A stretch of DNA of 34,582 nt from Acidobacteriota bacterium (lineage in GTDB: Bacteria; Acidobacteriota; Terriglobia; Terriglobales; Acidobacteriaceae): assembly GCA_003225215.1 (NCBI GenBank), contig QIBC01000118.1, positions 1 through 34,582 of the forward strand, written 5' to 3'. The position numbers and the translations under genes are program-made. Positions within the stretch are counted from its first letter, which is position 1; each line of letters opens with the position of its first letter. The notes beneath the pieces are model-generated. The model was not told the origin of the DNA and made no database searches. It saw only the letters and a program-made list of their open reading frames with translations. Positions 1 to 10,721 of the stretch are shown here, piece by piece.

Positions 1-2130
1 CATCGAGCGTCGGAGCATGGCTCGCCACATAAAGGGAAGGATCGAACGTCGTAAGCGTGTTGTTGGCATCGATCGGTGGAGGGAAAATCGAGTAGCGCGC
101 ACCCAGAGTGAGTGTCAGGTTGCTCGCAAGTCGCCATTCGTCCTGACCATATATTTCGTACTGGTTCTGCATCATGTCTGGAGTCAGGTCGCTAAGCCCG
201 GTTTGCGTATAACGAGGTACAAAACCGGTCAGGAAGTCGGCAAAAGATTGCTCCAGCGTGCTTGGACAAGCGGGATCCGTGTTACCAGCGGGGCATTGAG
301 CAGCCGCCTTTGCTCCCTGTGCCGCCGGGCCGCCGGCAAATGCGTATGTTCCGGCGATATTGAGACTGTTGCCCAGAGCGTTTTCGGTTTTTTCGTAATG
401 GTTGTAGGTGACGCCGGCCTTGATGGTGTGCGAGCCGATGATTTTCGTCAAGTTTGCGAAGGCGTTGTGATTGCGGTTGAAGTCGTTGTAGGGACCGTTG
501 CCAGTAAAGCTGCTGAGAGTTTGGAATGAAACGCCAGGAATACGCGGTAGAGACAGGTTGAAGAAGTTCGGAGCTTTCACGTCTGGCGAGCCGCTCGTGT
601 TGATTGAGCCGGTTGGCTTACTGATAATTCCGCCAAACGAATACGCATAACCACCATCCACAAGGAATGTTGGTGACAGCGAAGCTGTTACGTGTCCGAG
701 GTGAGTCCGCCCTGGAGAGTTCGTCGCCGTCGACGCCACTTCAAAAAGGGGCGAGCCAAGGAACAAACCGCCTGGTTCAGTCGTCGGGAAGGTATCGCTG
801 ATAAATCTGTAGAAGGCGCTCAAATGCGGACCAAATGTATGGTCCACTCGAACCAGATCTTGCCGGTTATCGAACACACCCCGCGCTTGCCGGAGCAAAC
901 CGTTCACCAAGTCTGATGGAGGGCTGTTCGGCGGAGCTAGTTTGTTTACGATGTCCTTAAGGTACTGCTGAGCAATCGGATCGACAGGTACAACCGAGCT
1001 CAAAGGCATTCCCGCGGGCAGAGTCTGCGTGCAGGTTGCAGTCCCGTTGGATACGCTGTGTCCGACGCAAACGTTTTTCAGGAATACGCCCGTGCGCTCC
1101 GGGGTGGACGGAACCGAGGCCTGGAAATTGGTGTAGTTGACAACGCGCCGAAACTCCTCTGAGAAGAAAAAGAAAGTGTTTATGTCGCCAGCCTTGTCCT
1201 TAAAGAAAGGCACACCAGGAATCGGTCCGCCGACGGTATAGCCGAAATTGTTGTACCGGAGCGGTGGTCGGGCGACATTGGGAGTCACCTGCTTGTTCGG
1301 CACTGTATTCGCATTGAGCAGGTCGTTGCGGAAGAATTCGTAAGCGTCTCCATGGAAGCGATTGGTTCCCGACTTTGTGACCACATTGATGATGCCGCTG
1401 GCATTGCGTCCGAACTCTGCGTTGTATTGATTGCGGATGGTCTTGAATTCGGAGATCGCGTCCACGCTGGGATAGTTGAGCAGGGTGAGATTTGCGCCCC
1501 GATCGACGTTGTCGGCGCCATCTATGGTCCAGTTATTGGCACTATTGCGGCTGCCATTGATGGAGAAGTTCACCGTGTTAGCCGTACCAAATGGGCTGGT
1601 TGCACCCACGTAGATCTGGTCGCTGGTACCGCCGTAGGTCACACCCGGCTGCAGAGCCACCAACTGCTCATAATTACGCGTATTGAGGGTCAATTCCTCG
1701 ATTTGACGGCCCGTAATAAGACCGGAAGCTGCTGGCGTTTGTAGCTCTACCTGCACTGCGTTGGCTTCAACCGTCACAGTCTGGGTAGCTTGCCCAACGC
1801 TCAGCGCAACGTCCTCGGTCAGATGATCGTGAGCATTCAGCTCTACGTTCTTCAGAGTGACCTTCTTAAACCCACTGCTCTCCACGTCGATGTTGTAACG
1901 CCCTACGGAAAGTAGCGGAGCGGAGTAATTACCAGATTGGTCCGACGTAACCCTGCGGGCTACAAGCCCTGTATCCGCATTCGTTATGGTCACGGTGGCG
2001 CCAGGCAGTGCGGCCCCGCTTGGATCCTTGACCGTGCCAGTGATGTCGCCATTGGAAGTGATCTGGGCACCAGCGCTACACACCCAGCTAAAGAATGCTA
2101 TGAGGACTGCCAAACGCAATAACACACGCA
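1..2130 (-). CDS. TonB-dependent receptor with N-terminal carboxypeptidase-regulatory-like domain (Oar-like), truncated by window start
   Basis: My reverse-strand reading is open from ATG 2130 to base 1: MRVLLRLAVLIAFFSWVCSAGAQITSNGDITGTVKDPSGAALPGATVTITNADTGL..., then ...SINGSRNSANNWTIDGADNVDRG...SGTNRFHGDAYEFFRND.... SD-like CTCCTCGGAGGAG lies upstream. Missing from the ORF track because it has no stop inside the window. Confidence 0.93.
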
Positions 2131-2753
2131 TCTTGCTCCTCCGAGGAGTGAAATTTGAGATTTGGGATAAAGAGCCTCGCGATTGGGGTCCCGCGAGATT
2201 TTCTAGCCGTCGCATGCTATTTGGGATGGATTGTCGTTGTCAAACCTTAATAATCGGCTAAGTGCTTATGTTGTCAATGAGTAAGCCCGGTCGGAGGCAG
2301 TCGGGCTCTTCTTAGAGGATTGCGTCGCGATTCCTGGAGCCTGGTGGCTTCGATTGGCAAACAGCGGATGACGGGACTTGATTGCCGCATTAAACTACTT
2401 GTGGTGAGTTACCGGGCCAAACTGATATTGCTGGGGTTTATCCTTGCGGCGATTTTGTATGTGCTGATTTCTCCTCTCCCGGAACTTGCTGCCACCAGCA
2501 CTCTCAAACTTCATCTATTTCCACTTCCCTTGATCCTGGTTGTTCTGATTCTTCTATCTCCCTGTTGCGGTATTCGGCCTGCACGGCTTTCGGACGATGC
2601 GCCCTGGTCCGATTGCCAGTTTTTCTTGGGGCGAAATTGCGTGATGCTCTGCTAATCTGTCACGCATCCCAGTTCCTGGCTGATTGATTTTTCTTTATAT
2701 TGTTCTGCTTAGATAGTGGACCAGAAGTTTGGCTGAAGTGGGGGGAGATCCCG

Positions 2754-3563
2754 ATGGGGCACTGGAAAGACATCATGCTGCGGGGAGCGGTGATTCCTCT
2801 CCAACAGATGGCGATGTTCCGCGAGCAAGTGGCGGTTCTGCGCGGTTCTCTGAGTAGCGAAGATCGAGCGCGGCACGAGCTGGTTCGCTTCGGCGCTCTG
2901 CTGCATGAGAACGGTTTTGTCGCCGCTACTGACGGCAACCTCTCGGTTCGGCTGGAGCAGGGCCGCGTAATGATTACGCCCTCAGGGTTCAGCAAAGGGA
3001 TGATGCAGCCCGAGGACATGGTCGTCGTCGATCTCGCGGGAGGAAAACTGGAAGGCACCTATAACGCTTCAAGCGAAGTTGAAATGCATTTGGCCATTTA
3101 TCAGGAACGGCGTGACGTAGACGCCGTGGTCCACGCTCATCCATGCACGGCTACGGCATTCGCCTGCAATGGGATTTCGCTTGAAGAACCCATTTGCGCC
3201 GAAGTCGTGATGACACTCGGCAAAGTTCCTCTCGCCCCTTACGCCACTACAGGTACACCTGAACTCACCCAGAGCATTCGTCCGTTCATATACGACCACC
3301 AGGCCATTCTGCTGGCGAATCATGGCGTGGTGACATATGGCGAAGATCTAATGACCGCGTACCTGCGAATGGAAGCGGTGGAACATTTTGCCAAAGTTAC
3401 GCTGGCGGCCCGTCAGATCGGCGCTCCCCAGGTGCTTAACCCGGTTCAACTTGAAGCACTGGAAGACGCTCGCCGGAAGTACCTCGATCGTCGTCCGACA
3501 AAGTTCGAGCGGCCTGGCCTTGCGTTGGAAACGCTTTGGCCTCAGCTCGCCCGGCGAAATTGA
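2754..3563 (+). CDS. Class II aldolase/adducin family protein (L-fuculose-phosphate aldolase-like)
   Basis: VVHAHPCTATAFACNG and LLANHGVVTYGEDLMTAYLRMEAVEHFAK motifs typical of class II aldolases. Start moved from 2700 (TTG) to ATG 2754, preceded by GGGGGAG. Confidence 0.88.
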   Translation: MGHWKDIMLRGAVIPLQQMAMFREQVAVLRGSLSSEDRARHELVRFGALLHENGFVAATDGNLSVRLEQGRVMITPSGFSKGMMQPEDMVVVDLAGGKLEGTYNASSEVEMHLAIYQERRDVDAVVHAHPCTATAFACNGISLEEPICAEVVMTLGKVPLAPYATTGTPELTQSIRPFIYDHQAILLANHGVVTYGEDLMTAYLRMEAVEHFAKVTLAARQIGAPQVLNPVQLEALEDARRKYLDRRPTKFERPGLALETLWPQLARRN

Positions 3564-3614
3564 TCGGGCGGTTAGGTGTCGGCAGGCTGCGAAAAAAGTT
3601 CCGTTTTGGGACAA

Positions 3615-3812
3615 CAATTCCCTGAGGATTCCCTGTTAATTTTCTGCATCCTTCAGAAAACCGCTCTAAGCGATTGACTGAGGGCGGCTTAAGTGCAAAT
3701 CCATAGAGTTCCCTGTTATTTCCCTGCGTTGCAGCAAAATTCACAACTTTTGGGCAGAATTCGATGATTTTTACCTCGAATTCGAAATTCCCCTGTTATT
3801 GTCCCTGTTCTT
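3615..3812. repeat. Intergenic cluster of TCCCTGTTATT-type motifs
   Basis: ccctgaggattccctgttaat (3621-3640), ttccctgttatttccctgc (3709-3726), cccctgttattgtccctgtt (3790-3809). Confidence 0.5.
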
Positions 3813-3881
3813 TTGCTTGGGCTGGTGGATTTTCCGGAGCTTCCCCCGGCCGTAAATCAGGACTTTCTCCAGCTTTTCGGA

Positions 3882-4142
3882 TTACGACTCGGCAAGAATC
3901 AGCCGGTCTGATTTGCCGATGTAGCTCTTCCTGTGAAACCAGTCTTCCATGGCGCTCCGTAGCGCATCGAGTGGAACTCGTGCTCCTATCTCCATAAGCC
4001 CGTCGGAAATTGGCAGCGTGTCGTCAAAGACGGCGTCATTCGTGAAATTGCGCATGGAGAAGCTGTCGAGCCACTTCAGTTGGCACGGTTTGCGCTGGCC
4101 ATTGTGGTCGTACTCGACTCGGATTCGGCGGGAAAACATGGA
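3882..4142 (-). CDS. Small hypothetical protein
   Basis: Track ORF starts at TTG 4148; ATG alternative about 4139. MFSRRIRVEYDHNGQRKPCQLKWLDSFSMRN... looks coding but no family recognised. Confidence 0.35.
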   Translation of the reverse strand, partial: SMFSRRIRVEYDHNGQRKPCQLKWLDSFSMRNFTNDAVFDDTLPISDGLMEIGARVPLDALRSAMEDWFHRKSYIGKSDRLILAES

Positions 4143-4147
4143 GATCA

Positions 4148-4311
4148 ATTAACCACAGAGGACACGGAGGTCACAGAGGAAAAACCGCTTGGCGTATTGT
4201 TTGGAAATGCCGGCCGGCTCGTACTAGCGTGCATGTTCTTGGCTGCGTGTTCCGATCAAAGACAACTAGACCTTGCCTTCCTCTGTGACCTCTGTGTCCT
4301 CTGTGGTCAAT
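4148..4311. repeat. Inverted-repeat element with (CACAGAGGA)n-like arms
   Basis: Left arm ATTAACCACAGAGGACACGGAGGTCACAGAGGAAAA (4148-4183); right arm 4276-4311 is its reverse complement at about 32/36 positions. Arms are built of a 9-nt sub-repeat. Confidence 0.85.
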
Positions 4312-4332
4312 CGTTTTTGGCTTTAGCCTGGT

Positions 4333-6189
4333 TCACAATCGGCAGATCAGCAGCTCTCTTTCGTATACCATTTCGGGAGGAAGGTGATCGTGCAATTTGA
4401 TGAACAGCTCTTCATGGCCGATTACCTCTAATTTCCACGCATCGCGATCGACCGTCTGCAGCTCTTCGAATTTTTCTCGCGGGAAATCCAGCGCACGCCA
4501 TTCGATGTCTTCGTATCGCGGCACCCAGCCGATGGGGGTCTCGCGGCCGACCACACGTCCATGGACGCGATCGACGATCCATTTCAGTACCCGCATGTTC
4601 TCGCGGTATCCGGGCCAGAGAAAGCTCCCATTCTGGTCTTTGCGGAACCAGTTTACGTGGAAGATGCGCGGCGTCATGCTGAGGAGCCGCTGCATCTTGA
4701 GCCAGTGGCGGAAGTAATCGCCCATGTGATATCCGCAGAACGGGAGCATCGCCATGGGATCGCGGCGAACTTTGCCGATTGTGCCCGCTGCCGCAGCCGT
4801 CATCTCCGATCCCATCGTGGCGCCGGCATAGACTCCGGCGCTCCAATTGAAAGCCTGGTAGACGAGCGGCATAACCGTGGCGCGGCGGCCGCCGAAGATG
4901 AAGGCACTGATGGGCACGCCGTGCGGGTCTTCCCATAGTGGATCGATGGTCGGACACTGCGATGCCGGCGCGGTGAAACGCGCATTAGGATGGGCGGCTT
5001 TCGCGCCGGTTTGCTTGGCGATCTCCGGAGTCCAGCGATTCCCCTGCCAGTCCAGACACTCGGCGGGCGGCTCTTTCGTCATACCTTCCCACCAAACTCC
5101 GCCATCCGGCGTGAGCGCGACGTTGGTGAAGATGGTATTGCGCGACAACGTCGCCATCGCATTGGGATTCGTCTCCCAGGAAGTTCCCGGAGCTACGCCG
5201 AAGAATCCCGCTTCGGGATTGATAGCGCGCAGCTGCCCCTTTTCGTCAGGACGAATCCAGGCAATGTCATCGCCTACCGTCCAAACCTTCCAGCCCTCGA
5301 AACCTTTCGGCGGGACCAGCATGGCGAAATTAGTCTTTCCGCAGGAACTGGGAAATGCCGCAGCTACGTAGGTTTTCTCTCCCTGCGGAGACTCCACGCC
5401 CAGAATCAGCATGTGCTCGGCCATCCAGCCTTCGTCGCGCGCAATAGTCGATGCGATACGGAGAGCGAAGCACTTCTTTCCCAGCAAAGCGTTGCCGCCG
5501 TATCCGGAGCCGAACGACCAGATTTCGCGGCTCTCGGGAAAATGCACAATGTATTTTTCTTTGTTGCAGGGCCAGGAAACATCTTTCTGTCCCGGAGCCA
5601 ATGGCACACCAACGCTGTGCATGCAGGGAACTACGCGCTTCACGTCTTTGTCGATCTCGCGAAAAACCGGAAGCCCGATACGGGTCATGATCCGCATGCT
5701 GACGACCACGTAAGCCGAATCGGTAAGCTGGACACCGATCTGTGACATCGGTGAGTCAATCGGTCCCATGCAGAATGGCAGGACGTACATGGTTCGTCCG
5801 CGCATGCAGCCGTCGAACAGGCCCTTCAGCTTGCGACGCATCGAGAACGGCTCTTCCCAATTGTTGGTGGGACCGGCTCCGTCTTTGGAGAACGAGCTGA
5901 TGAAGGTGCGATCTTCCACTCTGGCAACATCGCTGGCGTCGGAGCGCGCGTAATAACAACCGGGCCAGAGCTTCTCGTTCAGCTTTACGAAGGTCCTACT
6001 CTCGACCAGCTGCGAGCAAAGCTGCTCATACTCCTCCCGGGAACCGTCTACCCAGTGTACGTTCATAGGCTGGGTCAACTCAGCCATCTTCTCTACCCAG
6101 CGAACCAAATGTTTGTTGGTGGTTAAGGGCTGCGTTCTATATGGGTCCCAATGGTCGGTGGCGCGCGATGATGACTCCGTGTTCTCCAC
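4333..6189 (-). CDS. pckG: Phosphoenolpyruvate carboxykinase (GTP)
   Basis: 618 aa. Motifs [42 protein letters not shown] typical of GTP-PEPCK. GTG start. Confidence 0.96.
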   Translation of the reverse strand: MENTESSSRATDHWDPYRTQPLTTNKHLVRWVEKMAELTQPMNVHWVDGSREEYEQLCSQLVESRTFVKLNEKLWPGCYYARSDASDVARVEDRTFISSFSKDGAGPTNNWEEPFSMRRKLKGLFDGCMRGRTMYVLPFCMGPIDSPMSQIGVQLTDSAYVVVSMRIMTRIGLPVFREIDKDVKRVVPCMHSVGVPLAPGQKDVSWPCNKEKYIVHFPESREIWSFGSGYGGNALLGKKCFALRIASTIARDEGWMAEHMLILGVESPQGEKTYVAAAFPSSCGKTNFAMLVPPKGFEGWKVWTVGDDIAWIRPDEKGQLRAINPEAGFFGVAPGTSWETNPNAMATLSRNTIFTNVALTPDGGVWWEGMTKEPPAECLDWQGNRWTPEIAKQTGAKAAHPNARFTAPASQCPTIDPLWEDPHGVPISAFIFGGRRATVMPLVYQAFNWSAGVYAGATMGSEMTAAAAGTIGKVRRDPMAMLPFCGYHMGDYFRHWLKMQRLLSMTPRIFHVNWFRKDQNGSFLWPGYRENMRVLKWIVDRVHGRVVGRETPIGWVPRYEDIEWRALDFPREKFEELQTVDRDAWKLEVIGHEELFIKLHDHLPPEMVYERELLICRL

Positions 6190-7529
6190 GGCTGTGCAGC
6201 ATCGTATTGTTGGTGTTTCTGCAGGTGACCTCTGCGTTCCCGCAGATGCAGCAGCAGGAAGATCGACCTCTTGATCCGTCTTTGCCGGAGGGCGTTACAG
6301 TTCGCGCGATCATTAACCGCTTCGCCGCCCAGGAACAGATCTATAAACAAGCCCGCGAGCACTACACCTATCGCCAGGTAGTTCGGATGCAGACGCTGGA
6401 CGATAGAGGTTTTCCCGACGGCGAGTACGACGATACTTTCGACGTCACTGTCAACGATCAGGGCGAGCGAGTCACCAAACAGGTTTCGCAGCCGCGTGAC
6501 ACGCTCAAGCGCATTCGCGTGACTTCGGAAGACATCGACGACATCCGCAATCGCCTGCCATTCGTGCTCACGACCGACGAGATTCCGGACTACAACATCA
6601 GGTACCGCGGCCAGCAGGATACGAGCGGAACCCACGCATACGTCTTTGATATCTCTCCAAAAGCGATGGAAGAGAACAGACGCTACTTCGAAGGTCGCAT
6701 CTGGGTTGACTCCAACCAATACCAGATCGTGAAGAGCGCAGGGAAAGCAGTGCCTGACATCTACAACGAGAACGGAGAAAATCTCTTCCCGAGCTTCACC
6801 ACCTACCGCGAACTAGTCGACGGCAAATATTGGTTCCCTTCGTACACCAAGTCAGACGACTATCTGCACTTCAGCACGGACTCCATACACGTGGTAGAGA
6901 CCGTGGACTACATCAACTACAAGCGCTTCGGCGCCGAGTCGCGCATTATTTTTGACGGAAAGCAAGTGGGCTCGGATGAATCGCAGCCATCGCGCGATCA
7001 ACGTGGAAGCGGAAACCGGCAGTCTGGGCCGCAGTCCTCTCCCACTCAGAATGATCGTCCGCAGAACAATGCCACGCCAGCAAATCCGCAGCAATCTGCT
7101 CCGGTGCAACGTCCGCGTGCGCCACAGCAGCCTGTGAACCCGCCGCCTCAGCCCGCGCAATATGTACAGCAGGCACTGATGTCTCTGGAGCAGGAGATTT
7201 CTGACGTGATTACCAAGAGAGAAGTCTCAATCCTTAATCGCATCCTGACCGATGATTATCACCTCATCAGCGCCAACGGCGATTCGGAAAGCAAATTCGA
7301 TTTTCTAAGTGACGTTCAAAAGGGACGCGCCGGAACATTTAGGCAGCCTGAGAACATGCAGGTCGAAGTGAACGGCGATCGAGCCATTGTGATTGGTGAG
7401 CGCGAGGAATCGATTCCCACTGATCGGAATCGAGTGCAAACAGCGCGCGTCCGTTTTACCGATACTTTTGTCCGCCGAGCAGGAGAGTGGTTTTTAATTC
7501 AGACAAAAGAGGCGGGAGTTCGGAGATAA
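6168..7529 (+). CDS. Secreted protein: N-terminal outer-membrane-lipoprotein-sorting-like region, Q/P-rich linker, C-terminal DUF4440/SnoaL-like domain
   Basis: Signal peptide [27 protein letters not shown]-terminus [33 protein letters not shown]...[23 protein letters not shown] resembles DUF4440. Confidence 0.7.
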   Translation: MMTPCSPRLCSIVLLVFLQVTSAFPQMQQQEDRPLDPSLPEGVTVRAIINRFAAQEQIYKQAREHYTYRQVVRMQTLDDRGFPDGEYDDTFDVTVNDQGERVTKQVSQPRDTLKRIRVTSEDIDDIRNRLPFVLTTDEIPDYNIRYRGQQDTSGTHAYVFDISPKAMEENRRYFEGRIWVDSNQYQIVKSAGKAVPDIYNENGENLFPSFTTYRELVDGKYWFPSYTKSDDYLHFSTDSIHVVETVDYINYKRFGAESRIIFDGKQVGSDESQPSRDQRGSGNRQSGPQSSPTQNDRPQNNATPANPQQSAPVQRPRAPQQPVNPPPQPAQYVQQALMSLEQEISDVITKREVSILNRILTDDYHLISANGDSESKFDFLSDVQKGRAGTFRQPENMQVEVNGDRAIVIGEREESIPTDRNRVQTARVRFTDTFVRRAGEWFLIQTKEAGVRR

Positions 7530-7562
7530 TGCTTCAGGACTTATCTGCATCTAACCTCTCTC

Positions 7563-7775
7563 GTGGAACGCTGGGAACAATACGAGATTTGGAAGCCGAT
7601 CCCGGGAAGCTCGCGATGGGAGTTGGTGGCCGCGTTTCGCGATTTCGATGTGGCATCAGCTGTTGCCAAGGGGCGTGGCCAGAGTCTTCGGCTGGTTCGC
7701 GCGGTTTACGATGGCAATAAGTTAGCTGAGCACCATGTGATCGCGGAAATTGGTCGGACTCGCCAGACCGCATGA
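7563..7775 (+). CDS. Small conserved-looking hypothetical protein
   Basis: 70 aa, GTG start, MERWEQYEIWKPIPGSSRWELVAAFRDFDVASAVAKGRG; sits between two co-directional genes. Confidence 0.55.
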   Translation: MERWEQYEIWKPIPGSSRWELVAAFRDFDVASAVAKGRGQSLRLVRAVYDGNKLAEHHVIAEIGRTRQTA

Positions 7776-7806
7776 GGCAAAAAGTTGTATACCCTCATTC
7801 TCCTGA

Positions 7807-7835
7807 TTGCGTTGCCAGAAATTTCGCTTTACTAT
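7807..7835 (+). promoter_or_regulatory. Candidate sigma-70 promoter of ruvB
   Basis: TTGCGT (7807-7812), 17-nt spacer, TACTAT (7830-7835); GTG start at 7845. Confidence 0.45.
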
Positions 7836-7844
7836 CGCCCCTGA

Positions 7845-8888
7845 GTGTCCACCGCGAAGACCAGTTCAGAGGTGCGCGAGCGAGTCGTCTCAGCCGGAAT
7901 GGTGGACGACGATGCATCGTTCGAACTAAAACTTCGGCCGCGAAGGCTTCAGGAATTCATCGGACAGAAAAAAGTAAAGGACAACCTCGCAGTTGCCATC
8001 CAAGCGGCAAAGTCGCGCGGCGAGGCTCTTGACCATGTCCTGCTCTACGGTCCTCCCGGACTGGGCAAGACTACTCTGGCGACCATTATCGCCAATGAAA
8101 TGGGCGTCGATTACCAGCAGACCTCAGGTCCGACGCTGCAGATCAAGGGCGACCTCACTGCGATTCTGACAAACGTTCGCGAGAAACAGATTCTTTTCTT
8201 TGACGAAGTTCACCGCCTGCAGCCTGCGCTGGAGGAAATCCTGTACTCGGCGCTCGAGGACTATAGACTCGACATCATCGTCGGGCAGGGGCCCTCGGCA
8301 CGCACTCATACTCTGGACGTAAAGCCATTCACCTTCGTCGCTGCCACTACACGAGCTGGTCTGCTTTCGGCGCCGTTGCGCTCCCGGTTTGGCATCGTGC
8401 TGCGCCTCGAGTTTTATTCGGACGAAGATCTCAGGATCATCGTAACGCGGTCCGCTGAGATTCTCGATGTGGCCATTGACGCTGAAGGTGCGCTCGAGAT
8501 CGCAAGCCGCGCGCGCGGAACGCCGCGCATCGCTAATCGGCTGCTACGCAGGTGTCGCGATTACGCTCAAGTTCGTGGAGCTGGTCACATAGATCGGCCC
8601 ACTGCACAAGCTGCCCTCCAAATGCTCGAGGTAGATAAGCATGGCTTCGACGAAATGGATCGCAAGCTGCTCCTTGCGATCATCGAGAAATATCAAGGTG
8701 GACCAGTTGGCTTAAATACGCTCGCCGCAGCCCTGGCCGAAGAAGCCGACGCGATCGAGGATATCTACGAGCCGTTCCTGATGCAAATCGGATTTCTCGA
8801 TCGCACGCCTCGCGGTCGCGTCGCTACGCAGTTGGCGTATGACCATTTCGGGATCGCCGTGCCCAGGAAGCAGCACCCGCTTTTTTAA
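7845..8888 (+). CDS. ruvB: Holliday junction branch migration helicase RuvB
   Basis: [78 protein letters not shown]. Confidence 0.97.
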   Translation: MSTAKTSSEVRERVVSAGMVDDDASFELKLRPRRLQEFIGQKKVKDNLAVAIQAAKSRGEALDHVLLYGPPGLGKTTLATIIANEMGVDYQQTSGPTLQIKGDLTAILTNVREKQILFFDEVHRLQPALEEILYSALEDYRLDIIVGQGPSARTHTLDVKPFTFVAATTRAGLLSAPLRSRFGIVLRLEFYSDEDLRIIVTRSAEILDVAIDAEGALEIASRARGTPRIANRLLRRCRDYAQVRGAGHIDRPTAQAALQMLEVDKHGFDEMDRKLLLAIIEKYQGGPVGLNTLAAALAEEADAIEDIYEPFLMQIGFLDRTPRGRVATQLAYDHFGIAVPRKQHPLF

Positions 8889-9050
8889 CCACAGAGGACG
8901 CTGAGTATCACAGAGGAACCTCGGGCTGGTCCGGTACGGCGCTCGGGTTTTGTGTCATTGGATCGGCTCACTCGTAGTCTGCTGCAAGTCCTAATTCCTG
9001 GTAATCGCTTTAATTTGTCCTCCGTGCCCTCTGTGTCCTCTGTGGTTTAG
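8885..9050. repeat. Second copy of the CCACAGAGGA-type inverted-repeat element
   Basis: Left arm ttaaccacagaggacgctgagtatcacagaggaa starts in the ruvB stop codon; right arm tcctccgtgccctctgtgtcctctgtggttta about 9018-9049. Confidence 0.75.
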
Positions 9051-9065
9051 ACTTTCCACCTGTCC

Positions 9066-10424
9066 ATGAGCAGAAAACTCTTTGGCACTGATGGAATTCG
9101 CGGCGTCGCCGGCGAGTTTCCCCTCGATGGCAGCACGGTCTTCGCTATCGGTCGAGCACTCGGACATCATCTCTCACGCGGCAAACGCCGCCCGCGCGTT
9201 GTGATTGGCCAGGACACGCGCGAATCCAGCGCATGGATTGCAGATGCCGTCGCTGCCGGACTTGCCTCCTGGACCGCCGAGATCTCTTCGGCCGGCGTCA
9301 TCACGACTCCCGGAATCGCTTTCCTGGCTCGCGAACTCGGATTCGATGCCGGCGTCGTGATCTCCGCCTCCCACAATCCATGGACCGACAATGGAATAAA
9401 AGTATTTGGCGGCGACGGCTACAAGCTCTCCGATGAGATTGAGCTATCCATCGAAAAAGAGATCTTCCGCCTGATTGAGAATGGGGGCTCGCCGGAAGCA
9501 CGTCCACAGGTGTTACCAACTCTGCCGGGAGATCACGATCTGCGCGAGCGCTACGAGACCTGGTTAAGATCCCGTGTTCCCAAGCCAAAGATTCGAGGAA
9601 AGATAATCATCGACTGTGCGAACGGCGCGGCAAGTCCTTGCGCCCCCGAATTGTTTGCCATGCTCGGGCTTGACGTCGAATTTATTCACCACGATCCGAA
9701 CGGGAAAAACATCAACGATCACTGCGGCGCACTCTATCCGCAAGTTGTCGCGGAGCGTGTGCGGCAGTGTGGAGCAGTGATGGGCATAACCTTCGACGGC
9801 GACGCGGACCGTGCGCTTTTTGCCGATCGCCACGGCAACGTTGTGAATGGCGACGCTGTGCTGCTCATGGCCTCTCGTGACCTGCAATCCCGGAACGAAC
9901 TCGATGCCGGAATGGTAGTGGCAACTACGATGTCCAATATGGGATTGGAAGCCGCATTGAAACGTTTCGGCATTCGCATGCTGCGAGCAGCGGTTGGCGA
10001 TAAGTATGTGCTGGACGAAATGCGCAAGAACGGCGCGGTTCTTGGAGGCGAGCAATCAGGGCATATCATATTTTCCCGAATTGCAACTACCGGTGATGGG
10101 CTTCTAACCGCACTTGTGGTGCTCGACGTCGTTTCGCGCACAGGAAAGCAACTCGACGAACTCGTCGCTGACCTAAAAGTCTTTCCCCAACTCATCAAAA
10201 ACGTGCGAGTGCGAGAGAAGCAGCCGCTGGAGCAGATCGCAACTGTCAGGTCCGCGATTCGCGAAGCCGAACAAGACCTGGAGGGCAGCGGACGCGTCGT
10301 GGTCCGCTATTCCGGTACTGAGCCGTTAGCGCGCGTAATGATCGAGGCAGAGTCGCAGGAGAAGATGCAGAGACACATTGAGGCGATCTCCGGCGCCATT
10401 CAGAAGGCCATCGGTGTAATTTGA
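9066..10424 (+). CDS. glmM: Phosphoglucosamine mutase
   Basis: RKLFGTDGIRGVAGEFPL, GVVISASHNPWTDNGIKVF, TFDGDADRALFAD, GEQSGHIIF, RYSGTEPLARVMIE. Confidence 0.97.
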   Translation: MSRKLFGTDGIRGVAGEFPLDGSTVFAIGRALGHHLSRGKRRPRVVIGQDTRESSAWIADAVAAGLASWTAEISSAGVITTPGIAFLARELGFDAGVVISASHNPWTDNGIKVFGGDGYKLSDEIELSIEKEIFRLIENGGSPEARPQVLPTLPGDHDLRERYETWLRSRVPKPKIRGKIIIDCANGAASPCAPELFAMLGLDVEFIHHDPNGKNINDHCGALYPQVVAERVRQCGAVMGITFDGDADRALFADRHGNVVNGDAVLLMASRDLQSRNELDAGMVVATTMSNMGLEAALKRFGIRMLRAAVGDKYVLDEMRKNGAVLGGEQSGHIIFSRIATTGDGLLTALVVLDVVSRTGKQLDELVADLKVFPQLIKNVRVREKQPLEQIATVRSAIREAEQDLEGSGRVVVRYSGTEPLARVMIEAESQEKMQRHIEAISGAIQKAIGVI

Positions 10425-10721
10425 CCGTAATCTCAGTGATTGCGCTGACTCGGTGTAAGTGCAACAAAACACTCTGAACATGCGGGGTTCAGAAGTTTTC
10501 CACAATGCAGATTTTTTGTGCTACCATCCCTGAAGTTTCGAGTAACGATTCAGCAACGAACGCTCAGCCTCCAACCTTCACAGCAATTCGCGAAGGAATT
10601 TTTCAGGCTCAAAAATTTTGATCCGGCGTCTCGCGTTCCCCTGTTCGGGCGCCAATAGCCGCTGTTCCCAGACGGAATTCCCGTTCTGACCGAACTGCGG
10701 ACATTTTTTGGTAAGGCATCA

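Noticed and set aside
17-2261. Plus-strand ORFs at 17-529, 692-916, 1352-1744, 1937-2122, 1986-2261
   Set aside because: All lie mostly or wholly antisense to the open TonB-receptor reading frame, with no family resemblance.
2320-2655. 111-aa hydrophobic plus ORF (AKLILLGFILAAILYVLISPLP...)
   Set aside because: Could be a small membrane protein, but there is no clear SD, no recognised family and it ends in low-quality sequence; not strong enough to call.
4412-5745. Several long ORFs overlapping pckG (for example 4990-5745 plus, 251 aa)
   Set aside because: High-GC shadow ORFs on the opposite strand or other frame of a well-supported PEPCK gene.
6123-6719. 198-aa minus ORF opposite the secreted protein at 6168
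   Set aside because: Antisense shadow; the plus frame has a signal peptide and recognisable domains.
9564-10055. 163-aa minus ORF inside glmM
   Set aside because: Antisense to well-conserved GlmM motifs.
10425-10721. Possible oriC upstream of dnaA
   Set aside because: Only one near-consensus DnaA box and no obvious AT-rich unwinding region; kept only as a possible autoregulatory box.
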